64,000 nt of DNA, taken from contig NZ_KQ948862.1 in assembly GCF_001514215.1 (NCBI RefSeq), forward strand, positions 124,001-188,000, read 5' to 3'. This document shows, in pieces, positions 52,378-61,922 of this stretch. The position numbers and the translations under genes are program-made. The DNA comes from Streptomyces bungoensis. GTDB taxonomy: Bacteria > Actinomycetota > Actinomycetes > Streptomycetales > Streptomycetaceae. Every line of letters begins with the position of its first letter. Position 1 is the stretch's first letter. Below the pieces are notes generated by a model. That model was not told the DNA's origin and searched no databases. It was given only the letters and a program-made list of their open reading frames with translations.

Positions 52378-53796
52378 GTGACCAGCACTACGCAGGCACC
52401 TCAGTCAGGAGCCAGGACGGCTCACCCCGAGCATCTCGGGCACGTCATCTTCATCGCGGCCGCGGCCGCCATGGGCGGCTTCCTCTTCGGCTACGACAGC
52501 TCCGTCATCAACGGCGCCGTCGAGGCCATCCGCGGTCGCTACGACGTAGGCTCCGCCGCCCTGGCCCAGGTCATCGCCATCGCCCTGATCGGCTGCGCCA
52601 TCGGCGCCGCGACGGCCGGCCGCATAGCCGACCGCATCGGCCGCATCCGGTGCATGCAGATCGCCGCGGTCCTCTTCACGGTGAGCGCCGTGGGCTCCGC
52701 GCTGCCCTTCGCGCTGTGGGACCTCGCCCTCTGGCGCGTCGTCGGCGGCTTCGCCATCGGCATGGCCTCGGTCATCGGCCCGGCCTACATCGCCGAGGTC
52801 GCCCCGCCGGCCTACCGCGGCCGCCTCGGCTCCTTCCAGCAGGCCGCGATCGTCGTCGGCATCGCCATCTCCCAGCTGGTCAACTGGGGCCTGCTCAACG
52901 CCGCCGGCGGCGACCAGCGCGGCAAGCTGATGGGCCTGGAGGCCTGGCAGGTCATGCTCGGTGTGATGGTCGTCCCGGCCGTCCTGTACGGCCTGCTCTC
53001 CTTCGCGATCCCCGAGTCCCCGCGCTTCCTGATCTCCGTCGGCAAGCACGACCGCGCCCGCCAGATCCTCGCCGAGGTCGAAGGCGACCACGCCGGCCTG
53101 GACGGCCGCGTCCGCGAGATCGAGACCGCGATGAAGCGCGAGGAGAAGTCCAGCTTCCGCGACCTGCTCGGCGGCGGCTTCTTCTTCAAGCCGATCGTCT
53201 GGATCGGCATCGGCCTGTCGGTGTTCCAGCAGTTCGTCGGCATCAACGTCGCGTTCTACTACTCCTCGACGCTGTGGCAGTCGGTCGGCGTCGACCCGAC
53301 GGACTCGTTCTTCTACTCCTTCACGACGTCGATCATCAACATCGTCGGCACCGTCATCGCGATGATCTTCGTGGACCGCGTCGGCCGCAAGCCGCTCGCG
53401 CTCATCGGCTCCGTCGGCATGGCCGTCGGCCTCGCGCTGGAGGCCTGGGCGTTCTCCTACGACCTCGTCGGCGGCAAGCTCCCCGCCACGCAGGGCTGGG
53501 TCGCCCTGATCGCCGCCCACGTGTTCGTCCTCTTCTTCGCCCTGTCGTGGGGTGTGGTCGTCTGGGTCATGCTCGGCGAGATGTTCCCGAACAAGATCCG
53601 TGCCGCCGCCCTGGGCGTCGCCGCGGCCGCGCAGTGGATCGCCAACTGGGCCATCACCGCGAGCTTCCCGTCGCTGGCCGACTGGAACCTCTCCGCCACG
53701 TACATCATCTACACGGTCTTCGCCGCGCTCTCGATCCCGTTCGTCCTGAAGTTCGTCAAGGAGACGAAGGGCAAGTCGCTGGAGGAGATGGGCTGA
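52378..53796 (+). CDS. glcP: Glucose/sugar permease of the major facilitator superfamily
   Basis: This 472-residue sugar porter has 12 predicted membrane spans, the GYDSSVINGA start, GRIADRIGR between spans 2 and 3, PESPRFLISVGK, the glucose-site QQFVGINVAFYYSS and VDRVGRK, ending VKETKGKSLEEMG. Length and sequence fit Streptomyces GlcP, the main glucose-proton symporter tied to glucose-kinase-dependent repression. GTG 52378 has GAGGA upstream. A related paralogue exists in S. coelicolor, so the exact paralogue is uncertain. Confidence 0.93.
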   Translation: MTSTTQAPQSGARTAHPEHLGHVIFIAAAAAMGGFLFGYDSSVINGAVEAIRGRYDVGSAALAQVIAIALIGCAIGAATAGRIADRIGRIRCMQIAAVLFTVSAVGSALPFALWDLALWRVVGGFAIGMASVIGPAYIAEVAPPAYRGRLGSFQQAAIVVGIAISQLVNWGLLNAAGGDQRGKLMGLEAWQVMLGVMVVPAVLYGLLSFAIPESPRFLISVGKHDRARQILAEVEGDHAGLDGRVREIETAMKREEKSSFRDLLGGGFFFKPIVWIGIGLSVFQQFVGINVAFYYSSTLWQSVGVDPTDSFFYSFTTSIINIVGTVIAMIFVDRVGRKPLALIGSVGMAVGLALEAWAFSYDLVGGKLPATQGWVALIAAHVFVLFFALSWGVVVWVMLGEMFPNKIRAAALGVAAAAQWIANWAITASFPSLADWNLSATYIIYTVFAALSIPFVLKFVKETKGKSLEEMG

Positions 53797-53865
53797 CCCC
53801 ACCGGTCGCCGCCCCCGGTCCCGAGGAGACGGGCCAAGTCCCCGCTGCCCCTCTCCTCGTACCCG

Positions 53866-53907
53866 CCGCCGCCCCCGCCCGGCCACTGCCCGGGCCGGGG
53901 GCGGCGG
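53866..53907 (+). terminator. Terminator after glcP
   Basis: CCGCCGCCCCCG (53866-53877) pairs with CGGGGGCGGCGG (53896-53907), followed by TCTGTCTTCT. Confidence 0.8.
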
Positions 53908-54187
53908 TCTGTCTTCTGCCCCCCTTTGAGTCCCCGAGGGCCGGCAGCACTCGCTGTGCGAGCAGCCTGAAGCTTCGCCACCCTTACTCCACCGGCATGC
54001 GGATGCGGGACGGGGCTGCCCGGGCGCGTCCCCGGCGCCGTGCACCGCTCCGGCGTGAGGAGGCGGTACCCGGATGCCGCGCTCGCCGGCGTACCCGGCC
54101 CTCTACAGGGCGGCCCGGTGGCGGGCGGAGAGCCCGGCGGGTCCGGCGCCGGGCGTGAGGAGGCTGACGCCGTACGTCCCTGACGGA

Positions 54188-54247
54188 CAGCCGACGTCCC
54201 CCTCCGACGCGCACGCGAGGCGACGCGACGGAGAGGGACGTCGGCTG
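54188..54247. terminator. Long hairpin after the NCS1 permease gene
   Basis: A 13-bp perfect outer stem (54188-54200 with 54235-54247) continues inward with 5 more pairs after one mismatch. It lies 35 bases beyond the permease stop on the minus strand. Confidence 0.8.
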
Positions 54248-54282
54248 AGGGGGAGCCGGATGGTCATGGGCACGAGCGCGGT

Positions 54283-55734
54283 TCAGACGCCCACGACGGC
54301 GGGTTCCTCGACGCGCTCACGGGCCGGCCGCTCACGGACCACCGCCGGCTTGGGCAGCACCGCGTACAGCGCGCCCGAGATCAGAACCGTCGCCACCCAG
54401 CCGAGGCCGTACTCCCCGACCACGTTGTTCTTCGCCAGCGGCCCCGTGAACCAGTCCGACGTGGTGAACATCAGCCCCGAGACCAGGCCCGCGGCCCACG
54501 CGGCGACGGCGGCGGGGGAGAAGCCGCCCCGGTACCAGTAGGCGCTGGTGCGGGTGGTGTCGGTCATCGCCTCGCCGTCGTACTCCGTCCTGCGCAGCAT
54601 GTCCGCGCCGAACACGCCGACCCAGGCGGAGAAGGCGACCGCCAGCAGGGAGAGGAAGGCGATGAAGGAGCCCATGAAGCTCGTCGCCACCAGCATCAGC
54701 ACCCCGCCGAGCGCCAGCGAGATCACGGCGTTCACCGAGACCGCCCAGTGCCGCGGCACCCGGAAGCCGAGGGTCTGCGCGGTGAAGCCCGCCGAGTACA
54801 TGGACATCGCGTTGATCAGCAGCATGCCGATCAGTGCGATGAACAGGTACGGCACCGCGATCCACGTCGGCAGGATCTCGCCCAGGAAGGACACCGGGTC
54901 GGTCGCCGAGGCCAGGTCCGGCGTGGAGACCGCCATCACCGCGCCCATCAGGACCATCGGCAGGACGACGACACCGGCGCCGCCCACCGCCGTGCCCACG
55001 ATCGCCCTGGAGGACGCCGTGCGGGGCAGGTAGCGGGTGAAGTCCGGCGCGGACGGGATCCAGCTGACGCCGCCCGCCGCGATCATGCCGATCCCGGTGA
55101 TCACCGAGGCCGTCGAGCCGGCGCCGTGGTGCGCCACCCGCGACCAGTCGGTGTTCGCCACCAGGTAGCCCAGGACCAGCACCGAGAACAGACCGAAGAG
55201 ACAGGTCGCGTACGTGTTGCACCGCTGCACGGCGTTGATGCCGAGCCCGGAGATCGCGAAGGTCGCCACGACGAACACCAGCAGCGTCGCCAGGTCCAGC
55301 ACGCCGCCGGCCTTCAGGCCGAACACGATGTCCAGGATGGTGAGCATCGCGTAGGCGCCGGTCACCGCGTTGATCGTCTCCCAGCCCCAGCGCGCGACCC
55401 AGATCAGCGAACCGGGCAGCAGGTTGCCGCGCTGGCCGAACACCGCCCGCGACAGCGCCATGCCGGGCGCCCCGCCGCGCTTGCCCGCGATGCCGACCAG
55501 CCCGACCAGGCCGTACGACACGGCCGGCGCGGCCACCGCGACGACGAGCGCCTGCCAGATGTTCAGGTGGTACGCCACGACCAGGCTCGCGCCCATGGTC
55601 AGCAGCAGCACGCTGATGTTGGCGCCGACCCAGGTCGGGAACAGCTGCCGGGTCCTCGCGGTCCGCTCGTGTTCCGGGACCTGCTCGATGCCGCGGGTCT
55701 CGAGGGCGCCTTCGGTCTCGACGGTTTCGCTCAT
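54283..55734 (-). CDS. NCS1-family nucleobase/cation symporter
   Basis: This 483-residue transporter has about 12 membrane segments. TRQLFPTWVGANISVLLLTM, GALLP-like GNLLPGSLIWVARWGWETIN, SAPDFTRYLP and MYSAGFTAQTLG match the cytosine/purine/allantoin permease family. The likely substrate is a nucleobase or hydantoin. ATG 55734 gives MSETVETEGALETRG, a disordered cytoplasmic lead. It ends PAVVGV. The gene is divergent from ftsY. Confidence 0.9.
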   Translation of the reverse strand: MSETVETEGALETRGIEQVPEHERTARTRQLFPTWVGANISVLLLTMGASLVVAYHLNIWQALVVAVAAPAVSYGLVGLVGIAGKRGGAPGMALSRAVFGQRGNLLPGSLIWVARWGWETINAVTGAYAMLTILDIVFGLKAGGVLDLATLLVFVVATFAISGLGINAVQRCNTYATCLFGLFSVLVLGYLVANTDWSRVAHHGAGSTASVITGIGMIAAGGVSWIPSAPDFTRYLPRTASSRAIVGTAVGGAGVVVLPMVLMGAVMAVSTPDLASATDPVSFLGEILPTWIAVPYLFIALIGMLLINAMSMYSAGFTAQTLGFRVPRHWAVSVNAVISLALGGVLMLVATSFMGSFIAFLSLLAVAFSAWVGVFGADMLRRTEYDGEAMTDTTRTSAYWYRGGFSPAAVAAWAAGLVSGLMFTTSDWFTGPLAKNNVVGEYGLGWVATVLISGALYAVLPKPAVVRERPARERVEEPAVVGV

Positions 55735-55906
55735 GAATAAGGGAGGCCAGACGTGGGGGGAGGGGAACGTTCGGGACTCTACGCGCGTGGATGGAGCCCC
55801 CCACCATCGTACTTTGGTCCGAGTCCTGATGATAAGTGGCCTTTGTCTCTCAGAGGAAGCCACAAACCGGCTCACGCGCTGCCCCATGGCCGATACTGGT
55901 CGGGTT

Positions 55907-57109
55907 ATGGAAACCGTCATCCTTGCTGTAGTCATCGCCGTGGTCGTGCTCGCGGCGCTCGGCGGGCTGCTGGTGGGCACCACACGGCGCAGGAAGCCGC
56001 TGCCCCCGCCGCCCCCCAAGGCGCCCGACATCACCGCGCCCCCGGCCGAGCCGCACGTCGGCGAAGAGGCCGAGACGCCGCGCGACGAACCGCGCCGGAC
56101 GATCGAGGAGGTGGATCTCCCGGGCGGCCCCGCGGTCGTCATCGAGGAGCCCCCCGTGGTCGAGGCTCCCGCGATCGAGATCCCGGAGCCCACCGCAGGC
56201 CGGCTGGTCCGGCTGCGCGCCCGCCTGTCCCGTTCCCAGAACGCCCTCGGCCAGGGCCTGCTCACGCTGCTGTCGCGCGAGCACCTGGACGAGGAGACGT
56301 GGGAGGAGGTCGAGGACACCCTGCTCACCGCCGACGTCGGTGTGCTGCCCACCCAGGAGCTGGTCGAGCGGCTGCGGGAGCGGGTGAAGGTGCTCGGCAC
56401 CCGCACGCCCCAGGAGCTGCGCGGCCTGCTGCGCGAGGAACTGCTCAAGCTCATCGGCACCGACGTCGACCGCACGGTGAAAACCGAGCCCGCGGACCGC
56501 AAGCCGGGCATCGTGATGGTCGTCGGCGTCAACGGCACCGGCAAGACCACCACCACCGGCAAGCTCGCCCGGGTGCTGGTCGCCGACGGCCGCACCGTCG
56601 TCCTCGGCGCCGCCGACACCTTCCGTGCCGCCGCCGCCGACCAGCTGCAGACCTGGGGCGAGCGGGTCGGCGCCTACACCGTGCGCGGTCCGGAGGCCGG
56701 CGACCCCGCCTCCGTTGCCTTCGACGCGGTCAAGGAAGGCAAGGAGATGGGGGTCGACGTCGTCCTCATCGACACCGCCGGCCGGCTGCACACCAAGACC
56801 GGCCTCATGGACGAGCTCGGCAAGGTCAAGCGCGTGGTGGAGAAGCACGCGCCGCTGGACGAGGTGCTGCTCGTCCTCGACGCCACCACCGGCCAGAACG
56901 GCCTGGTGCAGGCGCGGGTCTTCGCCGAGGTCGTGGACATCAGCGGTATCGTGCTGACCAAGCTGGACGGCACGGCCAAGGGCGGCATCGTGATCGCGGT
57001 CCAGCGCGAGCTGGGCGTGCCGGTCAAGCTGGTCGGGCTCGGCGAGGGCGCGGACGACCTGGCGCCGTTCGAGCCGGAGGCGTTCGTGGACGCCCTGATC
57101 GGCGAGTGA
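55907..57109 (+). CDS. ftsY: Signal recognition particle receptor FtsY
   Basis: This 400-residue receptor has an N-terminal membrane span (METVILAVVIAVVVLAALGG), an acidic/Pro-rich linker, the N domain and a GTPase with GVNGTGKT (207-214), DTFRAAAADQLQTW, DTAGRLHTK and TKLDGTAKGG. It docks ribosome-SRP complexes at the membrane. The N-terminal TM is typical of actinobacterial FtsY. An ATG at 55886 is an alternative start. Confidence 0.97.
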   Translation: METVILAVVIAVVVLAALGGLLVGTTRRRKPLPPPPPKAPDITAPPAEPHVGEEAETPRDEPRRTIEEVDLPGGPAVVIEEPPVVEAPAIEIPEPTAGRLVRLRARLSRSQNALGQGLLTLLSREHLDEETWEEVEDTLLTADVGVLPTQELVERLRERVKVLGTRTPQELRGLLREELLKLIGTDVDRTVKTEPADRKPGIVMVVGVNGTGKTTTTGKLARVLVADGRTVVLGAADTFRAAAADQLQTWGERVGAYTVRGPEAGDPASVAFDAVKEGKEMGVDVVLIDTAGRLHTKTGLMDELGKVKRVVEKHAPLDEVLLVLDATTGQNGLVQARVFAEVVDISGIVLTKLDGTAKGGIVIAVQRELGVPVKLVGLGEGADDLAPFEPEAFVDALIGE

Positions 57110-57142
57110 CGAACGGCCGCCGGCCCTGGTACGAGGTGAGAA

Positions 57143-57174
57143 GCGCCCGCTCCGGACACACCGGGGCCGGGCGC
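57143..57174 (+). terminator. Terminator after ftsY
   Basis: GCGCCCG (57143-57149) pairs with CGGGCGC (57168-57174), followed by CTCGCTTTG. Confidence 0.65.
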
Positions 57175-57195
57175 CTCGCTTTGTCCGGACGGCGT

Positions 57196-57227
57196 CACAC
57201 TCCCCCGCGCGAGCGCGGGGGAGTGTG
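57196..57227. terminator. Second strong hairpin between ftsY and the prim-pol-like gene
   Basis: CACACTCCCCCGCGC and GCGCGGGGGAGTGTG are perfect 15-base complements almost without a loop. Placed between convergent genes, it can end both transcripts. Confidence 0.8.
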
Positions 57228-57274
57228 GGCGAGGCGCCGCGGAGCAGACGGGAAGGGCCGGACGGGGCAGGTCC

Positions 57275-57934
57275 TTAAGCCCGTGCCCCCGACCGGTGCG
57301 CCACGAACGCCAGCGTGCCCAGCAGCAGCCGGGCCGCCGGCGGCCTCGCCGAGTCCAGGGCCGGCGGGCGCAGCCAGCGCACCGGGCCGAGGCCGCCCCG
57401 GTCGGAGGGCGGGGCGGTGATGAACGTGCCCGAGCCGAGACCGCGCAGGTCCAGCGCGGACGGGTCGTCCCAGCCCGTCCGGTACAGCAGCCGGGGCAGG
57501 TCGGCGGCGGCGCCCGGGGCGACGAAGAACTGCGCGCGGCCGTCCGGGGTCGCGGCGACCGGGCCGAGGGGCAGGCCCATGCGCTCCAGCCGGACCAGGG
57601 CCCGGCGCCCGGCGGCCTCGGCGACCTCGATCACGTCGAACGCCCGGCCCACGGGCAGCATCACGGACGCGCCCGGGAACCGGGCCCAGGCCCGGGTCAC
57701 CTCGTCGAGCGTGGCCCCGGCCGGCACCCGCGGCGCGAAACCGAGCGGGTGCGCGCCCGGCGCCGGGCAGTCGGCGCGCCCGCAGGAGCACGCTCCCGCG
57801 GCGGCCCGGGCACCCGGCACCACGTCCCAGCCCCACAGCCCGGTGAACTCGGCGACGGTGGTGCAGTCGGACGACCGGCCGCGCCGACGCGTGCCGGAGC
57901 GGATCTCGCGAATGCCGCCGATCGTGAAGCCCAT
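57275..57934 (-). CDS. Prim-pol N-terminal-domain-like protein
   Basis: This 219-residue protein begins MGFTIGGIREIRSGTRRRGR and has WGWDVVPGARA, the cysteine cluster ACSCGRADCPAPGAHP, LPVGRAFDVIEVAEAAGRRA and a C-terminal LRPPALDSARPPAARLLLG. It resembles the bifunctional DNA primase/polymerase N-terminal family used in plasmids and phages, but no helicase or primase C-terminal part follows and the catalytic DxD is reduced to DVIEV. It is a chromosomal relative with probably a regulatory or lost activity. GGAGGGGG precedes ATG 57934. It is divergent from nsdA. Confidence 0.75.
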   Translation of the reverse strand: MGFTIGGIREIRSGTRRRGRSSDCTTVAEFTGLWGWDVVPGARAAAGACSCGRADCPAPGAHPLGFAPRVPAGATLDEVTRAWARFPGASVMLPVGRAFDVIEVAEAAGRRALVRLERMGLPLGPVAATPDGRAQFFVAPGAAADLPRLLYRTGWDDPSALDLRGLGSGTFITAPPSDRGGLGPVRWLRPPALDSARPPAARLLLGTLAFVAHRSGARA

Positions 57935-58390
57935 GCCCCCTCCAACGGGTCCTGCGCGCCGGTGGTTACGCCGCGGAACGAAGCGGAAGCGGAACGTGAC
58001 GCTACGACTCCGGTTCCCCGTCTCCCGTGGGATCAGGGCGGCGCCTTGCAGCGCCACGGGTGGTACACGGGCTGTCGTGCGCCCCTTCGCGCCTCACTCC
58101 GCCTACTTCCGGCTGTCCTATGTCAAGTGAATCGCGTAGGTGCCACCGGGAGTTCATTCGAAGGGGTGGCGAATGGTGGCGTTTACGGGATAGCCGTGGC
58201 TGGACGGGTGATCGTAGGACTACTGTGAGTGTGCGAGCACTGAGGGCACATGCAGCTGTGAGTATGCCGGGGGCAAGTCGTCAGCTCGTTCGAAGGGTGA
58301 GAACCGGCGGACGGGAAGCCCTATTTACCGGCATTCTGATAGGGCTTGGCGCACTCGGCGACAAGTGGTCTCAGGGATGGGGGCGTTCCA
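57935..58390. promoter_or_regulatory. Divergent region between prim-pol-like gene and nsdA
   Basis: About 450 bases with no recognisable gene. The sequence from 58110 to 58330 is less GC-rich than the average and probably contains the nsdA promoter (a TAGGAC near 58215 could be a -10). I could not find a convincing -35. Confidence 0.4.
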
Positions 58391-59869
58391 GTGGGCGGCA
58401 ACGGCGGTAGTGGGACGAACGCTGACAAGCGCCCCAACGAGCTGCTCGGATCGTGGTTCGTGCGCAGCGGCTGGTCGAAGGGCGAGCTGGCCCGCCAGGT
58501 CAACCGCAGAGCACGCCAGCTGGGCGCCAACCACATCTCCACCGACACCTCCCGTGTCCGCCGCTGGCTGGACGGGGAGAACCCGCGCGAGCCGATCCCG
58601 CGGATCCTCTCCGAGCTGTTCTCCGAGCGCTTCGGCTGCGTCGTGTCCGTCGAGGACCTCGGACTGCGCGCCGCCCGCCAGTCACCCTCCGCGTCCGGTG
58701 TCGACCTGCCCTGGACGGGCCCGCAGACGGTGGCTCTGCTCAGCGAGTTCTCGCGCAGCGACCTGATGCTGGCGCGGCGCGGCTTCCTCGGAACCTCGCT
58801 GGCCCTGTCCGCGGGCCCGTCCCTCATCGAGCCCATGCAGCGCTGGCTCGTGCCCACCCCGGCCTCCCCGGTCCCCGCCGAGCCCGGGCCCGTCCTCGAC
58901 GCGCGCAGGCCCGGCCGGCTCTCCAAGCCCGAGATGGACCTCCTGGAGTCCACCACCCGGATGTTCCGCCAGTGGGACGCCCAGTGCGGCGGCGGCCTGC
59001 GCCGCAAGGCGGTCGTCGGCCAGCTGCACGAGGTCACCGACCTGCTCCAGGAACCCCAGCCCGAGGCCACCACCCGGAAGCTCTTCAAGGTCGCCGCCGA
59101 GCTCGCCGAGCTCGCCGGCTGGATGTCGTACGACGTCGGACTCCAGCCCACCGCGCAGAAGTACTTCGTCCTCGCCCTGCACGCGGCCAAGGAGGCCGGC
59201 GACAAGCCGCTCGGCTCCTATGTCCTGTCCAGCATGAGCCGCCAGATGATCCACCTCGGCCGGCCCGACGACGCGCTGGAGCTGATCCACCTCGCGCAGT
59301 ACGGCAGCCGGGACTGCGCCGGCCCCCGTGTCCAGTCCATGCTGTATGCGATGGAGGCCCGCGCCTACGCCAACATGGGCCAGCCCGGCCGGTGCAAGCG
59401 GGCGGTGCGGATGGCCGAGGACACCTTCGCCGAGGCCGACGAGTGGGACGAGCCGGATCCCGACTGGATCCGCTTCTTCTCCGAGGCCGAGCTGTTCGCG
59501 GAGAACTCCCACTCCTACCGCGACCTGGCCTACGTGGCCGGCCGCAGCCCCACCTACGCCTCCCTGGCCCAGCCGCTGATGGAGCGGGCCGTGGACCTGT
59601 TCGCGGACGACCACGAGCACCAGCGGTCGTACGCGCTGAACCTCGTCGGCATGGCCACCGTGCACCTGCTGCGGCGCGAGCCCGAGTGCAGCGCGGACTA
59701 CGCCTTCCAGGCCATGGGCATCGCCAAGAAGGTGCGCTCCGAGCGGGTGAACACCCGCATCCGCAAGACGGTCGCCACGGCCGTCCGCGACTTCGGCGAG
59801 CTGTCCGCCGTCGTCGACCTCTCCGAGCAGCTCGCCGTCGACCTGCCCGAGACCGCCGAGGCGGTCTGA
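58391..59869 (+). CDS. nsdA: NsdA, negative regulator of differentiation
   Basis: This 492-residue protein reads MGGNGGSGTNADKRPNELLG then a helix-turn-helix-like region (WSKGELARQVNRRARQLGAN, STDTSRVRRWLDGENPREP) and a TPR-like helical C-terminal half (LALHAAKEAGDKPLGSYVLS, RPDDALELIHLAQYGSRD). It matches my memory of NsdA, whose loss raises antibiotic output and sporulation in S. coelicolor. GTG 58391 is the best start. It acts in the cytoplasm, presumably through partner binding. Confidence 0.92.
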   Translation: MGGNGGSGTNADKRPNELLGSWFVRSGWSKGELARQVNRRARQLGANHISTDTSRVRRWLDGENPREPIPRILSELFSERFGCVVSVEDLGLRAARQSPSASGVDLPWTGPQTVALLSEFSRSDLMLARRGFLGTSLALSAGPSLIEPMQRWLVPTPASPVPAEPGPVLDARRPGRLSKPEMDLLESTTRMFRQWDAQCGGGLRRKAVVGQLHEVTDLLQEPQPEATTRKLFKVAAELAELAGWMSYDVGLQPTAQKYFVLALHAAKEAGDKPLGSYVLSSMSRQMIHLGRPDDALELIHLAQYGSRDCAGPRVQSMLYAMEARAYANMGQPGRCKRAVRMAEDTFAEADEWDEPDPDWIRFFSEAELFAENSHSYRDLAYVAGRSPTYASLAQPLMERAVDLFADDHEHQRSYALNLVGMATVHLLRREPECSADYAFQAMGIAKKVRSERVNTRIRKTVATAVRDFGELSAVVDLSEQLAVDLPETAEAV

Positions 59870-60050
59870 CCACCGAGGCGCCCCACACCCCGGCCGCGGC
59901 CGGCCCTCCAGAACAGCCCGACTCGGCTCCCCCGTGCCAGGTCACCGGAGAGGCCCGCCGCGGCCGGTTTCCGTTCCCGCGCCGATCCCTCCGAGAAGGT
60001 TGCGCCACGATAACGATCGGCGTGCCCGGTATCAGGCAGTTCATGGACGC
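59870..60050. other. Spacer between nsdA and the amtB control region
   Basis: No gene or strong hairpin is visible. Together with the next element it forms a 343-base gap before amtB. Confidence 0.4.
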
Positions 60051-60086
60051 GTAACACGCCAGTCGCCTTCGTCACCCCGGCGAAAC
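60051..60086 (+). promoter_or_regulatory. GlnR-type site upstream of amtB
   Basis: GTCAC-CCCGGC-GAAAC (60071-60086) matches the GlnR half pattern gTnAc-n6-GaAAc exactly. A GTAAC lies 20 bases upstream (60051-60055), with a degenerate partner GTCGC after six bases. The phase (20 rather than 22) departs slightly from the usual tandem array. GlnR activates amtB-glnK-glnD under nitrogen limitation in streptomycetes. Confidence 0.7.
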
Positions 60087-60136
60087 AACGAGGGGCTTCC
60101 ACCGAAACCGCGCTGCGCCAGTCTCATGGCGCATAA

Positions 60137-61897
<1,761 letters not shown>

Positions 61898-61922
61898 CCG
61901 GACCGAGGACAGGAGTCGCCGG

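Larger units (their letters stand above)
53797..54282. other. Convergent intergenic region between glcP and NCS1 permease
   Basis: It contains two hairpin terminators and no recognisable gene. The frames between 53950 and 54180 lack protein character. CGTGAGGAGGC occurs twice (near 54053 and 54157). Confidence 0.6.
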
